Source: Rhodospirillales bacterium
GTDB lineage: Bacteria; Pseudomonadota; Alphaproteobacteria; Rhodospirillales; Shumkoniaceae
DNA: 35,747 nucleotides
Direction of reading: 5' to 3'
Assembly (NCBI GenBank): GCA_028281785.1
Contig: JANQJG010000027.1
Span: forward strand, 1 to 35,747
Shown here: one piece after another, positions 6,519 through 15,278 of the stretch
How positions within the stretch are numbered: the stretch's first letter is position 1
Layout: the number at the start of each line of letters is the position of its first letter
Made by a program: the position numbers and the translations under genes
Notes under the pieces: model-generated
Seen by the model: only the letters and a program-made list of their open reading frames with translations
The model's database searches: none
Told to the model about the DNA's origin: nothing

Positions 6519-8036
6519 ATGGCAGCAACTGGTAACGAAGCCCGCCAGGAGCAATCCTTGGCGTCTATTCTGAGCGAGGTGTCCGACTGGAGGCCGGGCG
6601 ACAGGCTCGACTGGAGCGATGTGTTCCCCGTTTGCGAGCCGCCGTCGACGATCCCCCCGGACAACCCTCCCCTTGGCACGCCCGGCGACGACGTGCTGCA
6701 TGCGTTTTTGGATGCACAGTATATATACGGCTTGGGCGGCAACGACCGAATGTACACATGCGGCTTCGAAGAGGGGGGGCTGTATGGCGGAGAAGGCGAC
6801 GACCTGCTCCAGAACGGCGGCTTTGACGGAGGGCGTCTCGTAAATGGCCGCAAAGAAGTCACCCTCGATGGAGGGCCCGGGGCGGATCTGATATTCCACG
6901 CGGGCTCTGAAAGCGGCGAAGTCTATGGCGGCTCGGGGAATGACATCCTGGTCGGCCATGGCGGCTATTCCTTTGAAATGAATATACTTTTCCTCGACGG
7001 CGGTGAGGGCGACGATTTCATCGACGCCTATGGTGCAGAAGCCTTCGGCGGTGCCGGGAACGACACCATGCTGGGGAGAGAGGCCATTCTTCATGGCGGC
7101 CAGGGCGACGACGTTCTGGAAGTGTATGATTCTTACCGTTTCAACGCCGATGCTTACGGCGAGGAAGGGAACGACGTGCTCGTCGGACGAGCGGGCGAAG
7201 AACATGGTGCGGCTGGACGTTTTCGTCTCTTTGGCGGAACCGGCGACGACGAGCTGACCGGTCACATCTGGGAGGGGGGACACGCCGTCATGGACGGCGG
7301 CGACGGCAACGACACGCTGGTCATGAAGATCTATGAGTACGGCGGTTCCTACTGGGCCCATGGCGGCGACGGCGATGACAAGCTTACCGTCATCAGCAAG
7401 CGCGACGCCGACTACAATAATCAGGATGTCTGGCTTAACGGCGGAAACGGAAATGATAGCCTCAAAGGGGGAGTCGGAGAGGACATGCTCCTCGGCGGGT
7501 CCGGAAACGACATTCTCAAGGGCCGGGAGGGCGACGACCTGCTCGAGGGCGGCGACGGCAAGGACCGCCTGGAAGGAGGCGACGGCGACGATATCCTCAA
7601 CGGCGGTTCCGGGAACGACCATCTGACCGCCGGTTCCGGCAACGACGAGCTTTATGGCGAAACCGGCAACGATCTTCTAAAAGGCCGCGACGGAGACGAC
7701 GTTCTTTTCGGAGGCGAAGGAAAGGACCGCCTGGAGGGCGGCGACGGCCGCGACACGCTCACCGGCGGCGCCGGCCGGGACACGCTCTTGGGCGGCGCGG
7801 ATGCCGACATCTTCGTCTTCGGAGAAGGCGATGGCAACGACAGGATCAAGGACTTCGAGGACGGCCTCGATGTCATCGACGTGAGCGAATTCGGCCTCTC
7901 TGGCGTGGACGACATTCTCGACATGACAACCGAGGACAAGAGGGGCATCGACATCGATTTCGGCAACGGCGACAAACTCGAGATCTACGGCGTGGCCTAT
8001 AAAGACATCACAGCCGATTGGTTCGACTTCACTTGA
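6519..8036 (+). CDS. RTX calcium-binding repeat protein, type I secretion substrate
   Basis: Acidic secreted protein of 505 residues. After about 50 residues without repeats, glycine-aspartate nonapeptide repeats of the GGxGxDxLx type run from about residue 53 to 430. They are regular at the end (GGSGNDILKGREGDDLLEGG and on) and more widely spaced in the middle, where longer beta-strand-like inserts separate them. Such repeats bind calcium outside the cell and fold as parallel beta-rolls. The last 75 residues have the serralysin-like C-terminal pattern (DADIFVFGEGDGNDRIKDFE, then DVIDVSEF) and a short DWFDFT end, which acts as the uncleaved type I secretion signal in this family. There is no signal peptide and no enzymatic domain that I can recognise, so the role may be structural or adhesive. 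The ABC exporter and fusion protein genes follow. Confidence 0.92.
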   Translation: MAATGNEARQEQSLASILSEVSDWRPGDRLDWSDVFPVCEPPSTIPPDNPPLGTPGDDVLHAFLDAQYIYGLGGNDRMYTCGFEEGGLYGGEGDDLLQNGGFDGGRLVNGRKEVTLDGGPGADLIFHAGSESGEVYGGSGNDILVGHGGYSFEMNILFLDGGEGDDFIDAYGAEAFGGAGNDTMLGREAILHGGQGDDVLEVYDSYRFNADAYGEEGNDVLVGRAGEEHGAAGRFRLFGGTGDDELTGHIWEGGHAVMDGGDGNDTLVMKIYEYGGSYWAHGGDGDDKLTVISKRDADYNNQDVWLNGGNGNDSLKGGVGEDMLLGGSGNDILKGREGDDLLEGGDGKDRLEGGDGDDILNGGSGNDHLTAGSGNDELYGETGNDLLKGRDGDDVLFGGEGKDRLEGGDGRDTLTGGAGRDTLLGGADADIFVFGEGDGNDRIKDFEDGLDVIDVSEFGLSGVDDILDMTTEDKRGIDIDFGNGDKLEIYGVAYKDITADWFDFT

Positions 8037-8224
8037 GTGTCGTCGAAGGGGGGCAAACCAACCGTCAACCACGCCCATTTGGCAAGATTGACGGAGACTG
8101 CGGGAGGAGGTGTCTTGCCCGTAGCATAGGTGTTTGGTCCCTGCCCTGAGGACACAGGAAACCCCAAGCGAGCCAAGATGCCATCTCGGTCCGGGCCCGG
8201 GGGTTGGCCGCATAGGAACGGCCC

Positions 8225-9982
8225 ATGGTCGGAAAGAAGAGTTCTCGGTTCGTGGCGTCGGAAGCCGTCCTGAAAAAGGCGGTGGCCGCCTGTCGCCTGG
8301 GGTTTGTGATCGTTGCCGTCGCCAGCCTGTGCATCAACCTCCTGATGCTGACGGTCCCGATTTACATGATGCAGCTGTTCGACCGCGTGCTGGCGAGCCG
8401 CAGCACGGACACGCTGCTGATGCTCACCGTCCTGGCGGCGGCGGCCCTCCTTACTCTCGCGCTGCTCGACATGGTGCGAACCGTTCTGCTGGTCCGGATC
8501 GGCACCTGGCTCGAACAGCGGGTCAGCGGCGCCGTTCTGGAGGCGAGTGTCGTCGGCATCCTGCGGTCGAGGCACGATCCGACGATTCAGGGGCTTCGCG
8601 ATCTCTCCACATACCGGACCTTTCTGAGCGGGCCGGCCATTTTCCCGATCATGGATTCGCCCTGGACACCCATCTTCGTGGCGGTGATTTTTCTGATGCA
8701 TCCGTTGCTTGGCTGGATCGCCATATCGGGCGCTGTGGTGCTGTTCGCGTTTGCCATCACGAACGAGCTCGCGACACGCGGCCCGCTGCGACAGGCCGGG
8801 AGCGCCTCGATTCAATCCCTGGAGCGGGCCGAGGCCGCGGTTCGCAATGCCGACGTGATCGAAGCCATGGGCATGCTGCCCAACCTGATCAACCGCTGGA
8901 ACCGGGCCAACGCGGGGACATTGGCGCTCCAGGCCCGGGCGGGCAGCCGAAGCGGCGGCATAACGGCCGCGTCGAAGTTCGTCCGCCTCGCCTTGCAGAT
9001 CGGCATGCTGGCAACGGGGGCCTGGCTGGTGATCAATGCCGAGGTCACGCCCGGCGTCATGATCGCCGCGTCGATCCTTTTGGCCCGGGCGTTGGCGCCG
9101 GTCGAGCAAGCGATCGGAAGCTGGAAGACCGCCGTGTCGGCCCGTACCGCCTATCAGAGAGTGGCCCGGCAACTCCGCGAAACGCCCTTGCGGGGGGAGG
9201 CCATTCCGCTTCCCACGCCGAAGGGCCAACTGACCGTAAAGCAGGCCGCCTATGTCCATGAAGGCGCGACCGAACCGCTGTTCACGAACGTCTCGTTCAA
9301 GCTCGAACCCGGCGAGCTCCTGGGGTTGGTCGGCCCGACCGCGTCCGGCAAGACGACCCTGGCGCGCCTGCTGGTCGGCAACCTCAGCCCGCGAGCCGGC
9401 CATGTGCGCTTGGACGGGGCCGAGGTGTCCCGCTGGCCGCCCGAGGATCTCGGCCGTTCCATCGGGTACCTGCCGCAGGATGTGGAGCTGTTCAGCGGCA
9501 CCGTTGGCGAGAACATCGCCCGCATGGGCGAGGCCGAGCCGGACGCGGTCATCGCCGCGGCCCAACTGGCCGGTGTTCACGAGATGATCCTGAGCCTTCC
9601 GGGCGGCTACGAGACGGAAATCGGCCCTGGGGGGGCGGCGCTCTCCGGCGGGCAGCGGCAGCGAATCGCCTTGGCCCGGGCCGTCTACGGCGATCCCAGG
9701 TTTTTGGTTCTCGACGAACCGAACGCCAGCCTCGACAGCGACGGCGAATACGGCCTCCACAACGCGCTGACGACACTGCGCGATCGCGGGGCAACGGTGG
9801 TGGTTATCACCCACCGTCCCGGCGTCCTGCGCCAGGCCGACAAGATCGTCGTTCTGAGGGGCGGGCGGATGGAGAGGTTCGGCCCGGCGGACGAGGTCAT
9901 GGCCGCGATCGCCGGTCCCCAGTTCCTCCAGCCGGGCGCGAAGGCATCCGCAGCCGTGAGTAGTGGGAGCAAGCCTGAATGA
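8225..9982 (+). CDS. Type I secretion system permease/ATPase (PrtD-like)
   Basis: Inner-membrane ABC exporter of 585 residues that powers one-step secretion of the RTX protein. An N-terminal membrane domain (about 1-320, six hydrophobic segments, first VIVAVASLCINLLMLTVPIY) precedes the ATPase. That part shows Walker A GPTASGKTT (about 370-378), signature LSGGQRQRIALARA (about 473), Walker B FLVLDEP (about 493-499) and the switch His in VVITHRPG. There is no C39 peptidase domain, which matches the PrtD/AprD/LipB group that exports substrates with a C-terminal signal. The start at 8225 lies 188 bases after the RTX gene; no terminator is seen in that gap. The stop overlaps the next start by four bases (ATGA), showing coupled translation with the fusion protein. 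Confidence 0.95.
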   Translation: MVGKKSSRFVASEAVLKKAVAACRLGFVIVAVASLCINLLMLTVPIYMMQLFDRVLASRSTDTLLMLTVLAAAALLTLALLDMVRTVLLVRIGTWLEQRVSGAVLEASVVGILRSRHDPTIQGLRDLSTYRTFLSGPAIFPIMDSPWTPIFVAVIFLMHPLLGWIAISGAVVLFAFAITNELATRGPLRQAGSASIQSLERAEAAVRNADVIEAMGMLPNLINRWNRANAGTLALQARAGSRSGGITAASKFVRLALQIGMLATGAWLVINAEVTPGVMIAASILLARALAPVEQAIGSWKTAVSARTAYQRVARQLRETPLRGEAIPLPTPKGQLTVKQAAYVHEGATEPLFTNVSFKLEPGELLGLVGPTASGKTTLARLLVGNLSPRAGHVRLDGAEVSRWPPEDLGRSIGYLPQDVELFSGTVGENIARMGEAEPDAVIAAAQLAGVHEMILSLPGGYETEIGPGGAALSGGQRQRIALARAVYGDPRFLVLDEPNASLDSDGEYGLHNALTTLRDRGATVVVITHRPGVLRQADKIVVLRGGRMERFGPADEVMAAIAGPQFLQPGAKASAAVSSGSKPE

Positions 9983-11340
9983 CCCAAGGTGAGGTTCTTC
10001 GCCCGGCTCGCGCCACCGATCCGATGGAGCGCCATGCGGACCAAGCCGTGGGGCGCAGACCAAGGATCGCGTTACCGGTCGTCGCCGCGTTGGTCGTGAT
10101 CGCGCTTTTCTTTGGGGCGCTGGGCACCTGGGCCGTCTTCGCGCCACTCGAAAGCGCGGCGATCGCGCCCGGCGTCCTGAGTGTCGAAACCAACCGCAAA
10201 ACGATTCAGCACCTGGAGGGCGGCATCGTCGAGAAGATCCTGGTCTCGGAAGGCGAGCGGGTTACCGCCGGCCAGGAGCTGCTTCGCCTCGATGGAACCC
10301 AGGCGCTCGCCACCCTCGACCTGCTGAAGGGGCGATACCGAGCCTTGTCAGCCCTGGAGGCGCGTTTGGTCGCCGAGCGGAACGGCAGCGAGGCGGTCGC
10401 ATTTCCTGATTGGCTGCTGAAGGAAGAAGCGGATCCGAAAGTTCAGGAGATCATCAAAGGCCAGGTCGGTATTTTCGAGGCCCGACGAGACATTCTGAGC
10501 AGCCAGGCCGCGATCCTGAAACAGCGCATTCTGCAGTTCGGCGAGGAAATCACGGGATTGCGGGACGAGATCGCGTCGAATAACCGACAGCTGACGCTGA
10601 TCGCGGAGGAAATCGTCGACGTCGAGAAGCTGTTGGAGGGAGGTCTGGCAAGACGGCCGCGGCTTCTGGCACTGCAACGCCAAGCGGCCTCGATCGAAGG
10701 GAACCGCAGCCGCAATCAGGCCGCCATTGCCCGCGCCAAACAACAGATTGGAGAGACGGAACTGCAGATCTCGGAGCTGCGGACGAATTTGCACAACGAG
10801 ATCGTGCATGAGCAACGCGAGGTTCAAACGGAGCTTTTCGCCCTTGCCGAGCGCCTGCTGGCGGCCGAGGACGTTCTGCGCCGGACCACGATCCGCGCGC
10901 GCCAGGACGGAACGATCGTGGAATTGCGCGTGCACACCACGGAAGGCGTGATTGGGCCTGGCGAGCCACTTATGGATATCGTGCCGAGCGGCGAGTCCCT
11001 TCTGGTCGAAGCGCGGGTCGACCCCGCCGACATCGACGTCGTGCATCCCGGCCTGTCGGCCAAGGTTCGCCTGACCGCGTTCAGCCAGCGCGACATGCAC
11101 CCCCTGGACGGTAAAGTTCTTTCCGTTTCCGCGGATCGGCTCACCGAGGACCGTACGGGGGAGGCATACTACCTGGCGCGCATCGTGCTGAACGAGGAGG
11201 CGGGCGAGCAGCTGGGTGACGGCGAGCTCTATCCGGGAATGCAGGCCGAGGTCATGATCGTCACCGGCAGCCGAACCGCGCTCGAATACCTGCTGAGACC
11301 GCTCGCCGCCAGCTTCCGACGCGCGTTCAAGGAGAGCTAG
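9979..11340 (+). CDS. HlyD family type I secretion periplasmic adaptor (PrtE-like)
   Basis: Membrane fusion protein of 453 residues that links the ABC exporter to an outer-membrane TolC-type channel. One N-terminal membrane helix (VVAALVVIALFFGALGTWAV, about 35-54) is followed by the family hallmark TIQHLEGGIVEKILVSEGER (about 74-93) of the lipoyl half. A long coiled-coil hairpin follows (about 115-290, rich in E, Q, R and L), then the second lipoyl half with TTIRARQDGTIVELRVHTTE and a beta-barrel end with YPGMQAEVMIVTGSRTALEY. Translation is coupled to the ATPase gene by a four-base overlap. No outer-membrane channel gene is present here, so a TolC encoded elsewhere must be used. Its stop overlaps the stop of the convergent HAD gene. 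Confidence 0.95.
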   Translation: MTQGEVLRPARATDPMERHADQAVGRRPRIALPVVAALVVIALFFGALGTWAVFAPLESAAIAPGVLSVETNRKTIQHLEGGIVEKILVSEGERVTAGQELLRLDGTQALATLDLLKGRYRALSALEARLVAERNGSEAVAFPDWLLKEEADPKVQEIIKGQVGIFEARRDILSSQAAILKQRILQFGEEITGLRDEIASNNRQLTLIAEEIVDVEKLLEGGLARRPRLLALQRQAASIEGNRSRNQAAIARAKQQIGETELQISELRTNLHNEIVHEQREVQTELFALAERLLAAEDVLRRTTIRARQDGTIVELRVHTTEGVIGPGEPLMDIVPSGESLLVEARVDPADIDVVHPGLSAKVRLTAFSQRDMHPLDGKVLSVSADRLTEDRTGEAYYLARIVLNEEAGEQLGDGELYPGMQAEVMIVTGSRTALEYLLRPLAASFRRAFKES

Positions 11341-11987
11341 AGCATGTCACTAACCAAGACCACGGGTAAATCACTCGGTTTGTCACATAGCGTCGTCGCG
11401 CCCGCATCGACGAGCTCCGACCGCGGCCCATAGCCATAGAGGACGCCGACCGTCGGCATTCCATTGTTGCGGCCGCTGATGATGTCATAACGCCGATCGC
11501 CAACCATCGCGGTGGTTGCAGGGTCGAGACGCTTTTCCTTGAGGACCCAGGCGAGCAGTTCCGTCTTGTCCGCGCGAGTCCCGTCGAGTTCCGAGCCGAA
11601 GACGGCCTCGAAAAACCCCGATAGATCGAAATGGTCGATGACCCTCTCGGCATAGACCGACGGCTTGCTGGTGGCCACGAACAGGCGTTTCCCGTTCGCG
11701 ATCAAGGCCGCAAGAGCCTCCCGAATCCCCGGATAGACCTCGTTTTCGTACAGCCCGATGTCGCCAAACCGTTCGCGGTAGATCGACAGGGCGGCTTCCG
11801 CTGCTTGCCGATCGCCGAGCAGTTTTTCGAGACTGCCGATCAGCGGCGGGCCGATACACCATGTAAGGTCGTCATCCCGAAGGGGAACGGCACGGTTCAG
11901 CTTTTCCAGGGCATAGCGGATCGAACGTGTGATCCCCAGCTTCGGATCCGTCAGCGTGCCGTCGAGATCAAAGCAAATGGCGTTCAT
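11337..11987 (-). CDS. HAD superfamily phosphatase (Gph/5'-nucleotidase-like)
   Basis: Cytoplasmic hydrolase of 216 residues. Motif I is CFDLDGTLTD (Asp7 as nucleophile, Asp9 as acid/base), motif II lies in LFVATSKP, a motif III lysine is in the ADKTE region, and motif IV is MVGDRRYDIISGRNN. A helical cap (about 15-80) includes WCIGPPLIGS, the pattern seen in the phosphoglycolate phosphatase and 5'-nucleotidase branch. The substrate is a small phosphate ester but cannot be fixed. The ATG at 11987 is chosen because GGAAGG sits just upstream; in-frame ATGs at 12002 and 12044 are weaker. A truncated second copy of the central part of this gene lies at 5908-6050. It converges on the HlyD-type gene with overlapping stops. 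Confidence 0.9.
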   Translation of the reverse strand: MNAICFDLDGTLTDPKLGITRSIRYALEKLNRAVPLRDDDLTWCIGPPLIGSLEKLLGDRQAAEAALSIYRERFGDIGLYENEVYPGIREALAALIANGKRLFVATSKPSVYAERVIDHFDLSGFFEAVFGSELDGTRADKTELLAWVLKEKRLDPATTAMVGDRRYDIISGRNNGMPTVGVLYGYGPRSELVDAGATTLCDKPSDLPVVLVSDML

Positions 11988-12125
11988 GCGACGACCTTCC
12001 ATTCGTATCGCGAGGCCGTGGTCGCCAAACCGCCCGCCGACCACAAGGTCTATCTATCCGACATCATTCGTCACTATGCGCGCCGCGACCGGGCCGAAGG
12101 ATGGGGACCGGCCGGCCGAAAGCCG

Positions 12126-13127
12126 TCAAAGCCGGAAGACCCGGGTGACGGGGCCCGACGCCTCCCAGCCCTGAACCAGGAGGCGGCCCTTGGCGGCGTT
12201 CATGATGGCGGCCAGGCGGGTCGCATAGTTGCGGATCGGCGGCACGACCCAGGAGAAGTCATCGGGCTGGGAGTCGCGGCGCTGTTCCATGAGACGCCAG
12301 CGACCGAGGCTGTCCTGGCCCCGGGGCCGCCCCGGAACCTGCTGGGCGAGCCAGTGATTGGCGGCGGAGGCAGGCGCCTCGCGGACCCTGGCGCTCTCTT
12401 CGAGGCGCTCGATCACGCAGCCCTCGCCGGGCTTCATCCCGCTCAGGATGAAGAAGACGGGCAGGCAGAGCGGGACCGTGCACAGCATCTCCTTGGCCTC
12501 GGCATAGTCGCGGCAGCGGTCGAAGACCCGGCGCAGGAGATGGGTCGGCGGCAGCCCGGTGTGCCGCCAGACGCCGATCCGGTTGACGACCCAGTCGATG
12601 GCCATCAGCGGATAGGTACTGCGCGCGGGCGGCTGGTTGAGGGCGGCGCTGAAACGCCCCGGGGCAAGGCCGGTCGTAATGCCCGAAAAGCCCGGCCAGC
12701 TGACGTTGTAGTAGTCGCCGGCCGCGCCCCGCTGCCGCGCCACCATAAGGGTCCGGCCGAGGCCGTCGAGGGGCCAGTCGAGGGTCCGCAGCAGGCGGCT
12801 GCCCGCCCCCGACGGGTCGGGGCCGACGCCGGTCGTGCAGCTCCACTCATAGGAGAGGTTGAGCATATAGGCGCCGGGCTGGCCGAGATGGTCGGAGACG
12901 GCGCCGATTTCGGCGAGATAGGGGTTGTCCGCGTTCTCCAGCCATCGCCGCGCCACGGCGTCGCCAACGCCCAGCGCCAGACGGCCGTAGCGGCCGCGGG
13001 CCATTTGCACGATCTCCGCCAGGAGCTCGGGCGCGGCCTCGGCCAGGCCAGGCGCGCCGGCCGCCCCGATCTCCACCAGCGGGATGTTCGGCAGACTTCC
13101 ACCGGCCGATGTGACATTGACGTCCAA
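12126..13127 (-). CDS. NAAA/acid-ceramidase-like Ntn hydrolase (linear amide C-N hydrolase)
   Basis: Protein of 333 residues. The stretch YEWSCTTGVG places a cysteine at 97, followed by RTLDWPLDG with Arg114 and Asp117. In acid ceramidase and NAAA the nucleophile Cys is followed by an Arg and, three residues later, an Asp at nearly this spacing, and the precursor cuts itself before the Cys. Here that would give subunits of about 96 and 237 residues. NVSWPGFSGITTGL and AALNQPPAR (Asn164) follow, as in related amidases. There is no clear signal peptide, so it is probably cytoplasmic; it may cleave N-acyl amides. The start is TTG at 13127, with GGAGGAG ten bases upstream and no good ATG nearby. 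It is divergent from purB and appears to be a single gene. Confidence 0.75.
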   Translation of the reverse strand: MDVNVTSAGGSLPNIPLVEIGAAGAPGLAEAAPELLAEIVQMARGRYGRLALGVGDAVARRWLENADNPYLAEIGAVSDHLGQPGAYMLNLSYEWSCTTGVGPDPSGAGSRLLRTLDWPLDGLGRTLMVARQRGAAGDYYNVSWPGFSGITTGLAPGRFSAALNQPPARSTYPLMAIDWVVNRIGVWRHTGLPPTHLLRRVFDRCRDYAEAKEMLCTVPLCLPVFFILSGMKPGEGCVIERLEESARVREAPASAANHWLAQQVPGRPRGQDSLGRWRLMEQRRDSQPDDFSWVVPPIRNYATRLAAIMNAAKGRLLVQGWEASGPVTRVFRL

Positions 13128-13317
13128 GAAGCACGCTCCTCCGACAAACCCACTTCAGTTCAAGATATTGCCCCAGCCGACCCCGCATGCAAATGGGGTA
13201 TGTCGCTGGGAGATCGAATGACAACACCAAGAATTCACCGTGATTTACCGATCCCCGACGGCTAATATCCCGCCCTCTGCCCAATCACCCAAACCCAGCC
13301 CCACGCGGAGGGAGATC

Positions 13318-14637
13318 ATGATCCCGCGCTATAGCCGTCCCCGGATGACCGCTATCTGGGAGCCCGCCAACCGATTCCGCATCTGGTTCCTGATCGAGGC
13401 CCATGCGGTGGACGCCCTGGCCGAGCTCGGCGTTGTTCCGGCGGCCGCGGCGCGCGCCGTGTGGGAACGGGGCGACACGCCCTATTCCGCCGAGCGCATC
13501 GCCCGCATCGACGCCATCGAGGCGGAGACCCATCACGACGTGATCGCTTTCCTGACCGAGCTCGCCGAGCGGGTGGGCGACGAGGCGCGATTCGTGCATC
13601 AGGGCATGACCTCCTCCGACGTGCTCGACACCTGTTTCGCCGTGCAGCTGAGCCAGGCCGCGGACCTCCTGCTGGAGGATCTCGACGGGCTGCTGGCGGC
13701 GCTCGAACGCCGGGCCCGCGAGACCAAGGACCTGGTCTGCATGGGGCGGAGCCACGCCATCCATGCCGAGCCGACGACCTTCGGCCTCAAGCTCGCGGGC
13801 TTCCATGCCGAGTTCGCGCGCAACCGGGCGCGGCTGGAGGCGGCGCGCCGCGACATCGCCACCTGCGCCATCTCCGGCCCCGTCGGCACCTTCGCCACCG
13901 TCGATCCGAGCGTCGAGGCGCATGTGGCCGAGCGCCTGGGCCTCACCCCCGAGCCGGTCTCGACCCAGGTCATTCCCCGCGACCGGCACGCCATGTTCTT
14001 CGCGACGCTTGGCGTGATCGCGAGCTCGGTCGAGCGGCTGGCGACGGAGATCCGGCATCTCCAGCGGACCGAGGTGCGCGAGACGGAGGAGTATTTCGCG
14101 CCGGGGCAGAAGGGCTCCTCGGCCATGCCCCACAAGCGCAACCCGGTGCTCACGGAGAATCTGACCGGCCTCGCACGGGTGGTGCGCGCCGCCGTCACGC
14201 CGGCGCTGGAGAATGTCGCGCTGTGGCACGAGCGGGACATCTCCCACTCCTCGACCGAGCGGGTGATCGGGCCGGACGCGACGATCGCCCTCGACTTCGC
14301 GCTGGCGCGGCTGACCGGCGTGGTCGAGAAGCTGCTCGTCTATCCCGAGGCGATGAAGGAAAACCTCAACCGGCTCGGCGGCCTGATCCATTCGCAGCGG
14401 GTGCTGCTGGCCCTGACCCAGGCCGGAGTCAGCCGCGAGGACGCCTATCGCATCGTGCAGCGCAACGCCATGAAGGTGTGGGAAACCCGCACCCCCTTCC
14501 TCGGTCTTTTGAAGGAAGACGCAGAGGTCACGCGACATCTCGACGCGACGGCGCTGGAGGGGCTGTTCGACCTCGGCTATCACACCAAGGGGGTGGACGC
14601 CATCTTCGCCAGGGTGTTCGGCGACGCCAAGAGATAG
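13318..14637 (+). CDS. purB: Adenylosuccinate lyase
   Basis: Purine biosynthesis enzyme of 439 residues that splits adenylosuccinate to AMP and fumarate, and SAICAR to AICAR and fumarate. It is a fumarase/aspartase-superfamily tetramer. Visible family features are an N-terminal MIPRYSRPRMTAIW and the loops QGMTSSDVLDT and GRSHAIHAEPTTFG, which carry active-site His residues. The signature GSSAMPHKRNP (about 266-276) holds the catalytic serine loop, and HERDISHSSTERVIGPD follows. Length is normal. The ATG at 13318 follows GGAGGGAGATC closely and is preferred to an upstream in-frame ATG at 13240. Divergent from the Ntn hydrolase gene. Beyond the stop, short hairpins (for example CGGGGT/ACCCCG near 14670) separate it from the convergent STAS-like gene, without a T-run. 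Confidence 0.96.
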   Translation: MIPRYSRPRMTAIWEPANRFRIWFLIEAHAVDALAELGVVPAAAARAVWERGDTPYSAERIARIDAIEAETHHDVIAFLTELAERVGDEARFVHQGMTSSDVLDTCFAVQLSQAADLLLEDLDGLLAALERRARETKDLVCMGRSHAIHAEPTTFGLKLAGFHAEFARNRARLEAARRDIATCAISGPVGTFATVDPSVEAHVAERLGLTPEPVSTQVIPRDRHAMFFATLGVIASSVERLATEIRHLQRTEVRETEEYFAPGQKGSSAMPHKRNPVLTENLTGLARVVRAAVTPALENVALWHERDISHSSTERVIGPDATIALDFALARLTGVVEKLLVYPEAMKENLNRLGGLIHSQRVLLALTQAGVSREDAYRIVQRNAMKVWETRTPFLGLLKEDAEVTRHLDATALEGLFDLGYHTKGVDAIFARVFGDAKR

Positions 14638-14677
14638 GTGGCCCGGCGAGTCTCGTTTCGGACTCCCGGGGTGTTCG

Positions 14678-15046
14678 TTACCCCGACCCCGTCAGCCAGA
14701 TGATGGTGTGCGTTTCGTCGTCGAAGACCCGGACCGCGTATCCCCTGTTTCGGCACGCGGTCTCATAAAAGCGAAAATCCTCCATTTGCTTTGAGACAAG
14801 CAGGGCGCGACGGTAAGAACGTCCGATGCCCTCGGCTTCCAGGAGCACCGGGAGCCGGTATAGATCGCCCAACGGTATGTCGATTGCTGCCCGACGCCAG
14901 TCATAAAGAATGTTCTGGCAACTTTTCCCTTTCGCTGCCTCGGCGGCGGCGCGGGCACATTCGCGCACCGCCTCCAGATCGAAAGTTCCGGTAAGCACAA
15001 TTTTGACACAAGGGATGCTGGCATCGAATTCAACGGTGTAGGGCAC
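14678..15046 (-). CDS. Small STAS/SpoIIAA-like protein
   Basis: Cytoplasmic protein of 122 residues with no signal peptide. The alternating strand-helix layout (YTVEFDASIPCVKIVLTGTF, a helix rich in Ala, then NILYDWRRAAIDIPLGDLYR and later RYALLVSK-like strand and a final VFDDETHTIIWLTG strand) resembles the SpoIIAA-like STAS fold. Many uncharacterised bacterial proteins of this length share it. No phospho-acceptor serine at the classical site is obvious, so a partner-switch role is not shown. The start is GTG at 15046, with GGAAGGAAG just upstream. It converges on purB, and no functional partner is visible next to it. Confidence 0.65.
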   Translation of the reverse strand: MPYTVEFDASIPCVKIVLTGTFDLEAVRECARAAAEAAKGKSCQNILYDWRRAAIDIPLGDLYRLPVLLEAEGIGRSYRRALLVSKQMEDFRFYETACRNRGYAVRVFDDETHTIIWLTGSG

Positions 15047-15278
15047 GTCTTCTTCCTTCCATTTCCACCCCCTTCTTCGAGGGTTCGGGAAATTATCCGA
15101 CCTTTTTCCTGCATCTTGCGTACGGCCGCCGGACCGCGCAAGCCAGCCAGACGTGCTATCCTCCCGGGAGAATGGGAAGTAGGGTCACCTCATCGGAGGT
15201 AATGCCAACGGTGCAGATGCCGCGGCAGCTTCTACGCTGTAAACTCTGGGACTGGGGTCGCCGATCCGGGAGAGCCAC

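Noticed and set aside
6305-6535. 76-codon plus-strand ORF in the RTX leader
   Set aside because: Arg/Pro/Gly-rich, overlaps the RTX start out of frame, and follows palindromes; not credible as a gene.
7440-7800. Regular short DNA repeats resembling a CRISPR or tandem array
   Set aside because: They are 27-base units encoding RTX nonapeptides in frame, with variable sequence and no spacers.
7997-10147. 716-codon minus-strand open frame opposite the ABC transporter
   Set aside because: The plus strand has Walker A, signature and Walker B motifs; the shadow has low-complexity composition and no domain.
11631-13265. 544-codon plus-strand open frame across the HAD and Ntn hydrolase genes
   Set aside because: Covers two genes with clear motifs on the other strand; no recognisable domain and no ribosome site.
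14640-14700. Hairpins after purB as an intrinsic terminator
   Set aside because: Stems are only five to six bases and no T-run follows on either strand.
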